Source: Candidatus Peribacteraceae bacterium
Lineage (GTDB): Bacteria; Patescibacteriota; Gracilibacteria; Peribacterales; Peribacteraceae
Assembly (NCBI GenBank): GCA_028718905.1
Contig: JAQUKV010000003.1
Location: forward strand, 1 to 64,000
Direction of reading: 5' to 3'
Length of the DNA: 64,000 bases
Position 1 is the first letter of the stretch. Each line of letters begins with the position of its first letter. Below the pieces are notes generated by a model. That model did not search any database. It was not told the DNA's origin and worked only from the letters and a program-made list of their open reading frames with translations. The position numbers and the translations under genes are program-made. Positions 36,383 to 45,800 of the stretch are shown here, in pieces.

Positions 36383-36985
36383 CTATGAAAGCTGAATCTC
36401 ATGATTCTGAATCATTTGTAGAACTTGAGGATACCATTGCTTCTCCAGCGCCTGCACGCGCTTCTGAAGTGTTTCAGGAGTATCGCCCGGAAGGACGGGG
36501 CATGTTTTCTGCAAAAGGACGCGGCCGGTATCCACCCCCTCGTCCATAAGATGGATGGAAACGCCGCTCTCTTTCTCGCCCTCCGCGAGCACGGATTCGT
36601 GCACGTGATGGCCGTACATCCCCTTGCCGCCGTGCTTCGGCAGCAGGGCAGGATGCACGTTGATGATGCGGCTCTTCCACGTCTGGATGAACCACGGCGT
36701 GAAAATGAACATCCAGCCCAAAGCCGCAATGACCGTCTGCGGATCCGCCCCCAATGCAAGAATAGCTTCGTGTACGCGGTAATCGAACTCCTCGCGGGTC
36801 TGGCCCTTCACGCGCTCGACAATCCTGTACGGGAGTCCGGCTGCCTTGGCCTTGTCGATGCACGCCTTGTCCGGGCTGTCCGTCACAAGACCGAGACACT
36901 TCGCCGTCAGCTCCCCGCGCTTCTGCGCATCGAGCACGGCCTGAAACGTAGTACCCCGCGAAGAACTCAAAACTACAAAGTTCAT
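36383..36985 (-). CDS. purN: phosphoribosylglycinamide formyltransferase PurN
   Basis: It transfers the formyl group from formyl-tetrahydrofolate to GAR in purine synthesis. The 200-residue protein has the SSRGTTFQAV phosphate loop, AALGWMFIFTP, the catalytic Asn-His in INVHPALLPKHGG, and the catalytic Asp in MDEGVDTGRVL. Start MNFVVLSSSRG is fixed by TACAAT (36997-36992) six bases upstream, so the message should be leaderless. Longer in-frame starts would lie in a repeat element. No other purine gene is present. A ghost of its own end follows. Confidence 0.92.
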   Translation of the reverse strand: MNFVVLSSSRGTTFQAVLDAQKRGELTAKCLGLVTDSPDKACIDKAKAAGLPYRIVERVKGQTREEFDYRVHEAILALGADPQTVIAALGWMFIFTPWFIQTWKSRIINVHPALLPKHGGKGMYGHHVHESVLAEGEKESGVSIHLMDEGVDTGRVLLQKTCPVLPGDTPETLQKRVQALEKQWYPQVLQMIQNHEIQLS

Positions 36986-37016
36986 GAGGGCATTGTACAG
37001 AGAATGAAGAGTCTCT

Positions 37017-37163
37017 GCCTCACCCCCCATCCCCCTCTCCCAACCTGCCAACGCCCGCAGGGAGAGGGGGCGCACACATTCCTCTCTCACGTGTTCATAC
37101 AGAAAGAGCACTCCCCTCTCCGGTTGGAGACAGGTGGGTGCGGAGAGGGGTCGGGGGTGAGGC
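37017..37163. repeat. palindromic element with GCCTCACCCCC ends, copy C
   Basis: 147 bp between carA and purN with ends GCCTCACCCCCCATCCCCCT and its approximate complement, and an inner CTCTCC/GGAGAGGGGGCG hairpin as in copy A. It may terminate carA transcription and supplies the region upstream of the purN -10 box. Confidence 0.75.
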
Positions 37164-37191
37164 AATAATCACAAAAACAACCAACACTTCC

Positions 37192-38346
37192 CTACCCCAG
37201 CACCTTCACGAACTCATCAAAAAGATAATTCGCGTCTTCCGGTCCGGGTGTCGCCTCGGGATGAAACTGGACGGAGAAGAATTGACCCGACTCGTGTCGG
37301 ATGCCCTCCACCGTGCCGTCGTTGGCGTTCGTGAACCAGATCTTCCAGCCCGCGGGCAATTGATCCGGCTTCACGGCGAATCCGTGATTCTGGCTTGTGA
37401 TGATGCACCGTTTGCCGATTTCCCAAGTTCCCGATTTCCCAAGTTCCCATTCCACGCACGGCTGGTTCACTCCGCGGTGGCCGTACTTGAGTTTGAAGGT
37501 ATCGCCGCCGATGGCGAGCGCGAGCAACTGATTGCCCAGACAGATGCCGAAGGTGGGCAGCTTCTTCTCGAGGCTCCAGCGAATCTGCCGGATGGTCGCA
37601 TCGCACTTCTTCGGATCGCCGGGCCCGTTCGAGATGAACACGCCGTCATAGTGCAGCGGCGAGGAAGCCAGATCGTAATTCCACGGCACGCGGTGCACGG
37701 TGACTCCCCTCTTGAGAAAACTCCGGAGGATATTGTTCTTGATGCCGCAGTCAAAGACGACAACCGATTTCCCAATCGAATTCTCTTTTCCTGCCGGCCG
37801 TAGCCCAGCATCGCTGGGCGAAGGCTGGGGCTCGTACGTGACCAGCTCCTTGCAGCTGACCTCGGCAACAAGATTCTTCAGGTTCGGATCCTCAATTTCT
37901 GCTTTCTGCGTACCGCTTACTGCTTTCTGCGTAATACGTCCCAGCATGACGCCGTGCTCACGGAGCTTCTTCGTAAGAGCGCGCGTATCGACGCCAGAAA
38001 TCGCAGGGATTTTATGATGTTCCAGCCACCGCCGAAGAGAACTGGCCGCCGCCTGATGGCTGAAGTGCTCGCTCCCCTGTTCCATGATGACCCCGCACAC
38101 ATGGATGCGCTCGCTCTCCAGATGATCAGCAAAACCGTACGCGTTCTTCTCCTCGGTCGGCACGCCGTAGTTGCCGATCAGCGGATAGGTGAAGACAAGG
38201 ATCTGCCCCTCGTAGCTGGGATCCGTGAGGCTCTCTGGGTAGCCGGCCATGCCCGTGTTGAAGACCACCTCGCCATCGGCATCGATGGGTGCACCGAATG
38301 ACTCGCCGGTGAACACCGTACCGTCGGCAAGAATCAGGGAAGCCAT
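37192..38346 (-). CDS. carA: carbamoyl-phosphate synthase small (glutaminase) subunit
   Basis: The glutamine-hydrolysing subunit that feeds ammonia to CarB for pyrimidine and arginine synthesis. It has 384 residues. The N-terminal CPSase domain (1-150) starts with LILADGTVFTGESFGA and has FNTGMAGYPESLTDPSY. The class I amidotransferase domain (about 195-384) has the nucleophile Cys in TFGICLGNQLLALAIGG and His-Glu in VQFHPEATPGPEDANYLFD. Start ATG 38346 has TACTCT (38360-38355) eight bases before it. carB is not in the window. Confidence 0.96.
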   Translation of the reverse strand: MASLILADGTVFTGESFGAPIDADGEVVFNTGMAGYPESLTDPSYEGQILVFTYPLIGNYGVPTEEKNAYGFADHLESERIHVCGVIMEQGSEHFSHQAAASSLRRWLEHHKIPAISGVDTRALTKKLREHGVMLGRITQKAVSGTQKAEIEDPNLKNLVAEVSCKELVTYEPQPSPSDAGLRPAGKENSIGKSVVVFDCGIKNNILRSFLKRGVTVHRVPWNYDLASSPLHYDGVFISNGPGDPKKCDATIRQIRWSLEKKLPTFGICLGNQLLALAIGGDTFKLKYGHRGVNQPCVEWELGKSGTWEIGKRCIITSQNHGFAVKPDQLPAGWKIWFTNANDGTVEGIRHESGQFFSVQFHPEATPGPEDANYLFDEFVKVLG

Positions 38347-38428
38347 TGGCTGCCAGAGTACACAAGATCAGAGAAGGACTCCACTCTTTCGGCGACTTCT
38401 GCTACAATGAGAACCTCTTCCTTCGCCC

Positions 38429-38653
38429 ATGACGCACACCTTCCCCATCTTCATCACGCAAGATCAGGACGGAATGTACTTCGCCCGCCTTCCGCTCCTT
38501 CCCGGCTGTCATACGCAGGCCAAGACTCTCCCCACGCTCCTCAAGCGGATCAAGGAAGCCGCCGCACTCTGCGCCGAAGTCCAAAAAGCCAAGCACCAGC
38601 CGATGCCGAGCCAGAAATTTATTGGCGTCCGGCAGATCGAGATCTCTCTCTAA
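38429..38653 (+). CDS. hicB: HicB-family antitoxin
   Basis: A 74-residue protein with the HicB-like fold: FPIFITQDQDGMYFARLPLLPGC, then the helix KTLPTLLKRIKEAAALC. It lacks an obvious DNA-binding tail. It should neutralise the HicA toxin encoded 23 bases downstream. TACAAT at 38403-38408 is a possible -10 box with a leader of about 14 nt. It is divergent from carA. Confidence 0.8.
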   Translation: MTHTFPIFITQDQDGMYFARLPLLPGCHTQAKTLPTLLKRIKEAAALCAEVQKAKHQPMPSQKFIGVRQIEISL

Positions 38654-38676
38654 CCTTGTCCCCACCGCTCCCCGTT

Positions 38677-38886
38677 GTGACAGGCAAGGCCCTCCTGAAC
38701 GTCCTCGTGAAGAATGGTTTTCGCGTATTACGGAGAAAGGGCAGCCATGTCTTTGTGGAATCTCCCGATGGTCTGCGTGGCACTGCCATCCCTCTTCACG
38801 GGAACGAAGATCTTGGTAAGGGTTTGCTCAAGAGCATCCTGAACGACCTGGAACTGACCGTGGAGGAACTTCAAAGAATGCTGTGA
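38677..38886 (+). CDS. hicA: HicA-family toxin (mRNA interferase)
   Basis: A 69-residue double-stranded-RNA-binding-like protein: MTGKALLNVLVKNGFRVLRR, then KGSHVFVESPDG with the catalytic His of HicA, and IPLHGNEDLGKGLLKSIL. I place the start at the GTG at 38677, matching the usual HicA N terminus; TTG at 38656 is the alternative. The gene order hicB-hicA is the less common one. Confidence 0.82.
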   Translation: MTGKALLNVLVKNGFRVLRRKGSHVFVESPDGLRGTAIPLHGNEDLGKGLLKSILNDLELTVEELQRML

Positions 38887-39051
38887 GAGGGATATACGGA
38901 GAACATTTCTCCCACCAAAGTCGCCATGTATCGGGCGGAGGGTACAGGAAGAACTCCGGTACCTCTACTGATATTAAAAAAAGAAACGCGGCGAAGCGTG
39001 GGTCTTGCGGGTCCCGCGCTGGAGCCGCACCAATAAGGGAAAGAATGGTCC

Positions 39052-39082
39052 GTGGAAGGAAAACCGCAGGTTTGCCTTCCAC
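39052..39082. repeat. GTG-AAAACC-GGTTT-CAC hairpin, copy 2
   Basis: A 31-bp stem-loop (GTGGAAGGAAAACC and its near complement) just downstream of the 114-aa gene stop. It resembles the one at 24864-24895. The remaining stretch 38887-39051 holds no gene I can support. Confidence 0.55.
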
Positions 39083-39085
39083 GCA

Positions 39086-39430
39086 CTATTTCACGCCCGC
39101 CTTCACCCTCTCTGTCCACCCCGGCCCCCACTCCTGACCCAGAAGACCGTGAATCTTCTGGCGCGTGGAATTCATGATCTTGCTGATCCACCCAAACGGA
39201 TAGGCGACCGTTTCAACCCCCTTGTGCAGAAGATTGGCAGCACCCTCGCCGACGGCAAGTGGCGCAGAACCAACCGACGAAAACAATCTGCCGAACGCGG
39301 TGCCGAACGTGCCGACCATCTCACCCACCTGTGAAGCGAATCTTGGTCCGCCCTGCTTCAACTTCTCCGCGCGCTTGGCGGCGGCGGCGGGATCGAGGGG
39401 CCGAAAGAGGTTGAGGGGGTTGAACATCAT
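39086..39430 (-). CDS. hypothetical protein, end of the giant-protein operon, 114 aa
   Basis: Family not recognised. The sequence is Gly/Ala-rich with amphipathic stretches (FASQVGEMVGTFGTAFGRLFSSVGSAPLAVGEG, given here only to show composition in part: residues 31-60) and VAYPFGWISKIMNSTRQKI. It may associate with membranes. Its start overlaps the end of the 298-aa gene by four bases, so it is coupled to it. Confidence 0.65.
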   Translation of the reverse strand: MMFNPLNLFRPLDPAAAAKRAEKLKQGGPRFASQVGEMVGTFGTAFGRLFSSVGSAPLAVGEGAANLLHKGVETVAYPFGWISKIMNSTRQKIHGLLGQEWGPGWTERVKAGVK

Positions 39431-40323
39431 GCGCCTGGAATTTTGGTCACAATCGCATTGATGATGCTCAGGATTTTATCCACCAGCGCACCTCCGGCAG
39501 TGATCGTCGCCGTAGGATTACTGACCAGCGCTGTGAGGATCACTGCGGCCACAGCAGTGCGAATCGGCTTCTCCAAAGCAGTTTTAGCGAGAGCAGCTGT
39601 GAGCCTGAACGGGAACAGGGCTGCCGCCTTGAGCCCGATCACGGTCGCCGCAACGGGGTTTGTGCCCTCCGGCAGCTTGAACTTGTGGTTGATGCCTTTC
39701 ATGACATCGCGGTAGAACTCGCCAACCGTGGCATCGAGTCCGCGATACAGCTGATGCCCGGAAAACTTGAGTGTGTTGATCCCGGCAGCACCCGCCCACC
39801 GGAATGGGAACGTGATAGTCCTGAACACGCTCTTGATTCCCTCTGCGGGGACGCGGACAAACGTATCCTTCGCAACCTGCCCCATTCCCAGAGGCTGCTT
39901 ACTGAACTTGCTCCCAACATAGCGGCCGATACCCGCGGCTGCCAATCCTGCGATGCCCAGTGGCGGCAGGGCGACCCCCAGCGTGGTCAGAACGGCGTTT
40001 CGCGTATTGCGCATGCCCTCCGCGAGGGTGGGCATTTCCATATACCGAGGCCCTTCTGTGGGAACCGCCGGCATCTCGGCGGGGGGCGGCGCCTCCACTT
40101 CCGGCACGACGCTTTTAACTGCGTCCCTCACTTTGTCCGTTTCTTTCTTCACTGCTTCTCCGCCTTCCTTCTTCGGCTTGGCATCGGATTTTTCTTTTCC
40201 CCCTTCCACAGTTTCTTTGGGGGCCTCTGGGCCAGCCGCGGTCTTGAAGATCAGACGACGCTCCGCTGCGGCGTGTTCGCGAGCAGACTCATGTGCCGGG
40301 AAGGGACGAAGCGGGAATCGCAT
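39427..40323 (-). CDS. hypothetical membrane-associated protein with N-terminal RLIF motif, 298 aa
   Basis: Residues 1-35 hold ERRLIFKTAAGPEAP, the short motif shared with the 1163-aa and 1784-aa proteins. Residues 35-100 are charged and Pro-rich. Residues about 108-135 (NAVLTTLGVALPPLGIAGLA) form one hydrophobic segment, and 240-298 contain two more (VAAVILTALVSNPTATITAG, KILSIINAIVTKI). The middle is amphipathic and Gly/Phe-rich. Family unknown. It lies 16 bases after the 818-aa gene and overlaps the 114-aa gene, so it is third in a four-gene unit. Confidence 0.7.
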   Translation of the reverse strand: MRFPLRPFPAHESAREHAAAERRLIFKTAAGPEAPKETVEGGKEKSDAKPKKEGGEAVKKETDKVRDAVKSVVPEVEAPPPAEMPAVPTEGPRYMEMPTLAEGMRNTRNAVLTTLGVALPPLGIAGLAAAGIGRYVGSKFSKQPLGMGQVAKDTFVRVPAEGIKSVFRTITFPFRWAGAAGINTLKFSGHQLYRGLDATVGEFYRDVMKGINHKFKLPEGTNPVAATVIGLKAAALFPFRLTAALAKTALEKPIRTAVAAVILTALVSNPTATITAGGALVDKILSIINAIVTKIPGA

Positions 40324-40339
40324 GAAAAAAGAGTAGAGA

Positions 40340-42796
40340 TTATTTGCCTCCGGAGAGACGGCTCTTGATACGAGAGTTCACATACGAGAGCGCGCCGATG
40401 ACGCCAGCGACCACACCCGCAGTAACCGGCGAGATGATCGCGCCGACAACCGGCAGCTGCGATGCGAGCACAGTCCAGGCAGCATATCCACCTCCACCGT
40501 ACAGACCAGTAGTGATGACACCCCCTGTCACTTCTTTCGCAGCCACTTTCAACGGCTCAGCTGCCGCACCAGCAACATAGCCCCCGGCTCCGCGGAACCA
40601 TGCCCACCCCTTACGCTGCTCCTTGAGCGTCTTGAACGTCTGATTCACCTTCACACAGAAGGCACGGACGATGCTCTCGTTATTCGTTATATCCTGCATG
40701 GTGATGTTCGGTGTGACCTGGGGCTTGCGGGCGGCATCATACTCTCGCTTTGCCTCTACCACGGCATCTCTCTGCTGCTGAATGATTCCAGGCATTGCAT
40801 TGAATTTCCCTTCGAGTCTCTGCTTTCTTTGAGTGAGAGCGGCCAACTTCGCTTCGGCCTGTCTCTTACTATGTTTCGACTTTGGATCATTTGCACCGCC
40901 AAAACTCTGGATTTCGGCTTCTGCCTGTGTGATCTGATCATCGACGGTTTGCAATTCCCCCTCCAAGCTTTTCTGTTCAGTCTCCATCTGCTCCAGCTTC
41001 TGCTGCCTGCGCTGCCACTCCTCCTTGCGCAAATTGCGATCCTCCTCGTCCACCTTCTTGGGAATGCCTGGTTGGTTCAAGAGATTCGTCTGAACGATGG
41101 GAGCCGCTGCGAGAGCCAGATCTTCCGCAGAACGGTACCGGCGCGTGAGGAGCGCACCCGGAATCACGATGCGCGGCAGCCACTTCTTGTCGTCATCCGA
41201 AAGCTGACCTTCCTCCATGAAGTGCGGAAGCAGATCGGGTCGGAAGAGCGTACCGCCCTTCACTTTATATGTCTCGGGTGAGAGGATCGGCGTGCCACCC
41301 TTGCCCTGCAATTCTCCACGCGAAGAAATTTCGAGGTGCTGACCACCTTCTGCACTCATGCGATAGAGCTTGCGCGTACCCCAGGCACCCGCTGCGACGA
41401 GTGCCGGAACCAACGGACCCGTGAGCGCCGAAGCACCGATAGCGGTACCGACGATCGCACCGGTGATCTGACCTTCGGTTCCGTTCCGCTCATGGTTGGC
41501 GAGGAGCCGCCCATAGACGGCACTGACCTGGAGGAGCTTATTGGTCGCTTCTGCACGCTGCGCAGCATCTTCCAAATAGGCTCCGTACTTCGCGAGCATT
41601 TCGAATTCCTTGGCCTTCACTCCGGGAATGTGCCCCTTGGGTGTAGCCGAATTCGCTGCATGCGCATCGCGGCACAACTGCACGAGAACTGCAAAACAGT
41701 GTTTGGCATAGCGCTCATGCGCGTGCAAGTGCGGCACATCCGACGGACGTACACGGTCAGAAGAGTAGAGTCCCTGAATGAGAAGCAATTCGTCGTCGGT
41801 ATCGATCAGCTCTTTGTCTTCACGGAGCATGTGCTGCTGTAGAGCACGGAGAAATTCCTGCGGATCGCCATGGGCATCCTGAGCAGCCTGCTCGAATGCA
41901 GCTTGCACTCCTTTCTCATGCCGTCGGGCAGCAAACCTACGTACGATCGGCCATGCGGCCGGGATAGCGCCCAGCACCGGGACATACGAAACCCATGAAG
42001 ATCCCGCAAGAAGCGCATTCTGAAAAAAAGATGTACTGGCAAGCCAGCTCAAACCCCCATACGTTGCACCGCCGGCTGCAACCGCGCGCGCCGTACCCGA
42101 CACTTCGGCAATAACCGGTTGTTCACTGACGCGCCGCACACCTCGCACTCCGCGGCCGTATCGATTTTTTGTGCCTTGCCACTTTGCGCCAAGCCAATCT
42201 CTTGTCCTCCCCAATACGGAACGAGGTGCAGCTGGAGCAGGGACAGGAGGTGGGACAACGTTGGTAGCTGCCCGAGGGGCGGCGGGGGAGGCTTGAGGAG
42301 CTACCTGAGAGCCCGCGGAAGGAGCAGTGCTAAGGAATTGGCTCCTAAAATGGGCAAGGGCAATCGGATCTGTGATATTAACGAGGTTGTAACCAAAATT
42401 ATCAAATAACCACTGATCCAACGCACCATCATTAGCAGGATCCCAACCGGGTGCCGCTGCTGAAGCAGGAGAAGCAGTAAGAGGAGCTGCTGGGGCAACA
42501 GGAGGAACAAAAGTGGGAGCTGCTGGAGGGGCAGGAGGAGGAACAAAAGTGGGAGCTGCTGGAGGGGCAGGAGGAGGAACACCCTGAGGCGCTGCCGACG
42601 GAAGAAGTGCGCCCTGATCTTCCGTAAGAGCCCCCGGTCCGAAGACAACCTGAGAAGGCCCCAGCAGTTCGGACAAGTCATCCTGCGTATCGCCTCTCAT
42701 GCCCACGATCTCCTGCGAAGGAGATCCCACCTCTGGCGGTGCGGAATCGGGTTCCTGCTCCGGTGGGACTTCGGGTCTCATTGGGTCATTTGCCAT
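40340..42796 (-). CDS. large hypothetical membrane/coiled-coil protein, 818 aa
   Basis: Start MANDPMRPEVPPEQEP. Residues 1-200 are Pro/Ala-rich and disordered, with a PPAPPAAPTFVPP repeat encoded by a perfect DNA tandem near 42490-42580. Residues about 240-300 contain hydrophobic segments (ALLAGSSWVSYVPVLGAIPA). Residues 300-560 are helical with ITGAIVGTAIGASALTGPLVPAL. Residues 600-700 are coiled coil (QQKLEQMETEQKSLEGEL). The C-terminal 80 residues again have membrane-type stretches. Family unknown. The promoter is leaderless and sits in the 36-base gap behind the 1784-aa gene. Confidence 0.75.
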   Translation of the reverse strand: MANDPMRPEVPPEQEPDSAPPEVGSPSQEIVGMRGDTQDDLSELLGPSQVVFGPGALTEDQGALLPSAAPQGVPPPAPPAAPTFVPPPAPPAAPTFVPPVAPAAPLTASPASAAAPGWDPANDGALDQWLFDNFGYNLVNITDPIALAHFRSQFLSTAPSAGSQVAPQASPAAPRAATNVVPPPVPAPAAPRSVLGRTRDWLGAKWQGTKNRYGRGVRGVRRVSEQPVIAEVSGTARAVAAGGATYGGLSWLASTSFFQNALLAGSSWVSYVPVLGAIPAAWPIVRRFAARRHEKGVQAAFEQAAQDAHGDPQEFLRALQQHMLREDKELIDTDDELLLIQGLYSSDRVRPSDVPHLHAHERYAKHCFAVLVQLCRDAHAANSATPKGHIPGVKAKEFEMLAKYGAYLEDAAQRAEATNKLLQVSAVYGRLLANHERNGTEGQITGAIVGTAIGASALTGPLVPALVAAGAWGTRKLYRMSAEGGQHLEISSRGELQGKGGTPILSPETYKVKGGTLFRPDLLPHFMEEGQLSDDDKKWLPRIVIPGALLTRRYRSAEDLALAAAPIVQTNLLNQPGIPKKVDEEDRNLRKEEWQRRQQKLEQMETEQKSLEGELQTVDDQITQAEAEIQSFGGANDPKSKHSKRQAEAKLAALTQRKQRLEGKFNAMPGIIQQQRDAVVEAKREYDAARKPQVTPNITMQDITNNESIVRAFCVKVNQTFKTLKEQRKGWAWFRGAGGYVAGAAAEPLKVAAKEVTGGVITTGLYGGGGYAAWTVLASQLPVVGAIISPVTAGVVAGVIGALSYVNSRIKSRLSGGK

Positions 42797-42803
42797 ATGT
42801 ATT

Positions 42804-42831
42804 ATTGTAATATTTTTGTATAATTTGTCAA
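42804..42831 (-). promoter_or_regulatory. leaderless promoter of the 818-aa gene
   Basis: TTGACA (42831-42826), 16-bp spacer, TACAAT (42809-42804) on the minus strand, then seven bases to the ATG. The -35 box touches the stop codon of the 1784-aa gene. Confidence 0.75.
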
Positions 42832-45800
42832 TTAATCCCAATCCCTTGATGTGAGCTCGGTATTCAGGAGTCCGAGCCGATCTTCTGCAGAAGAAAGGTA
42901 ACCAACCGTAATGCTGGTGGGGTTGAGATTCATGCGTTTGGTTGATGCAGGATATGTATTACCAAAGAAACGCGGCGGTCCGTATGCATACGTTGGTGCC
43001 GGTGGCGGCGTGAGCCCCTGTGCCGTGAGGTGCGCTTTGTACTTCTCGAAGTATTGGTTGCCGCTTGCATCCGCCGTTTTGTGATCACCGCGGTACAGCG
43101 TGTACTCGAGGAGCAGTGAAATGAGATCGGAGTACTTATCAGGCGACTTGCTCGTGAGCGCGTACTCCGCAGTGAGCGCATCCACCCACGTCTGATGATT
43201 CGGATGGGTGCCGAGATCCGCTGTGGGAACGGCTTTGATCTGTACGAGGAGAGAGGTATACAGCCGGAATGCGACGTCATCCAACACGCGCTGCAGACGA
43301 GCATGACCCGGGTAGGTATCGCGTGCCTTGCCCAAGGTCTGCAGTGCACGCTGAGCACGCCGCAGACACAGGGCAGGATCGCTATCAGTGCCTGCCGCGA
43401 ACGCCTGCGCCACCTGATCGCAGTACGTCTGTGCTTCGGTATTGGGCAAACCCAGCAGATACTGGATGTGGTGTTCCGCGCTCGCAGCCGAATCCACTGG
43501 GAAATCCTCGGGGGTCGGCTTGGCTTCCGGCGAATTGAATTTCACACGCTGGGCCACTTCGTCTGCGGCAGGCAGCCGTCTGCCCCCTCCAGCATCGCGC
43601 ATGGCATCGAGCAACTTCCTGCGGTTCGTCTGAGTATCGGCCTTCACCGGCAATCCACCGACTTCGGTGGGGGTGAGTGGAACAGTGGGTACTCGCGGTG
43701 GGGCGGCTCCGGGAGCTGCGGGAGCACCCGCCGGCAACGGCTGCACCGGTTCTTTCTCTCCGAGGAGCAACCAGCGAAATTCCGAAGACTGTGTGAGCTC
43801 ATCAATCTCCGACGGAATGACCGGACTGGCGTCCGATATGTTGAATGTGTGAATAGAAGGTGCCCCTGCAGCAAGTGCAGTCAGCTTCCAATCCGCAGTT
43901 TCCGTATGCTTGGGCAATGCGCCGCGGCGCATCAGAAGATGATGGTGGAAATCCTTCGCATGTTGCTTGAGCAACCGCAGATCCACATGCTTGAGATCCG
44001 TTGAGAGAATCGTCTCAAACATCACATTTGCAAGAAGGGTATCGACGTACGCCTGATATTCCTTGAAATCGTCAGCAGACAGCATTTTCTTTGCCTCCCG
44101 CAGATCATTCCCGATGTACGCGTTGATCTCGAAGAGATACTCACTCCCTTCCATGAGAAAGTTCCCCGCCGCATTGCGAGTGAAATACTTCTCCAGACCA
44201 GGCCAGAGGAGAATCGAGGAAATTTTGCCGCCGGTAGAATTCGGATCCGTCTCGGAGAGAAGACGCATGAGTCCGACGAATGTCTGCTGGTTTCCGATGG
44301 CCGCAAGCACGACCTCGGGCTTGTAGTTGTCGAATAAAAATTTGTAGACGGCATCTCTATCCCTGAGTGCATCGAATTCTGCCGCTGTTTTTGGCCATGC
44401 ATTCGTCGTGAGCGGCAGCACCAGAGGCGTGGCATCCGGAGGCGTTTTATTTTTCTTGTTCGTGAGCTCATGAATACGCTCCGCAGCGAGGAAAGAGAAC
44501 ACCCTGCGTTTCACTAATTCAAATGCAACGAGACGCTGTGATACGTTTGCCTTCTCCTTTCCAGAAGCCACGGCACTGACACTTTCGAGCAGACCTTTGA
44601 AGTAAGCTTCGTCTGCCGGCAGATGCGCAAAAGTGCTCACCTGTTTCTTGAGATTCTTGATCAGCTCTTCGGCATCCGAAAGTTTTTCGCGATGTTCGGG
44701 CTCCAGATAGATCTTATCGACACCGCCCCACATTTTCGAAATAAGTGCAGCGAGAGAATCTAGTATCGGCCCCGTCACTCCATTGGCCAAAAGCATTCCA
44801 TACGTATTCATGGCGATTTCTTTGCCTTTTTGACCCGCATCAAGCGTTCTATCGTATGTCCACTCCACCATCTCGGGTCCTTTCTGTACAAGCATCAAAC
44901 CGCCCTCTCTTGCCGTGTTGTAGAGCATGTTCCACGTGGCCTCGAAACTGTCTGAGAGCGCGTACTTCAATTTCGGATACGTCACGCGCATCCACTCCCA
45001 AGCTTTTGCAGACGAATCGAAAGCAACTTCCTGCCCTTGCTTCCAAAGCTCCGGCGCGTATGCCATCGCACGCATGCCCATGATCTGCGTGGCGGTGAGG
45101 CCTTGCTTCAGCCATCCTGTTACCTTCTCGACACTGAAACCGGTTGCATCACTCAAATACTCCAAAAACGAACGATCCTTGAGCAGTGCTTCGGACGACG
45201 TGTGCATGGCATCGAGAATGACCGTCATCATCGTCGCCGGAGGAAGAGCGCGGCGGGAATCGTTTTCCGGAAGATCGACGTACTGCTCGCGAATGTATTT
45301 CGCGCCGCGTTCTATGCGCGTGTTGATATCTTCCCCGCCAAGATGCTTGAGATCGGCCACATCGACACACAGTGCTTCAAATGTCAGAAGCGCCATTTTG
45401 CATCCGTCCTCTTTGGTTGCGTTATCACCGAGCGCATCCGTAATGGCCGATACATTCAATCCTTGCGGCAGACCGGTGCTGTATTTCTCCGCACCACCCG
45501 ATTTCACCGCTTCGCGCCACTGCAAGAGTGATGCAACGGAAACAGGGTTGTCCTGATCAGAAAGAATACGCATTGCCGCCTGACCCGGGCGCTGCATGAG
45601 GAAAGAGAATTGCTTCTCGCGCGCGCTGCGGCGGCGGAACTGTTCCAGCGGGAAATTACGTTTCTCTTTGCTCTTCCACTGTAGTTTCTCGCCCAGCAGA
45701 TCGCGGCCGGTCTTTTTGGCGTAAGCGGCATTCGCGAAGAGGATAAGCGGAACACCAACGAGGAATGCTTTTCCTTTGGTTCCGCCATCCTTCCAGAGTT

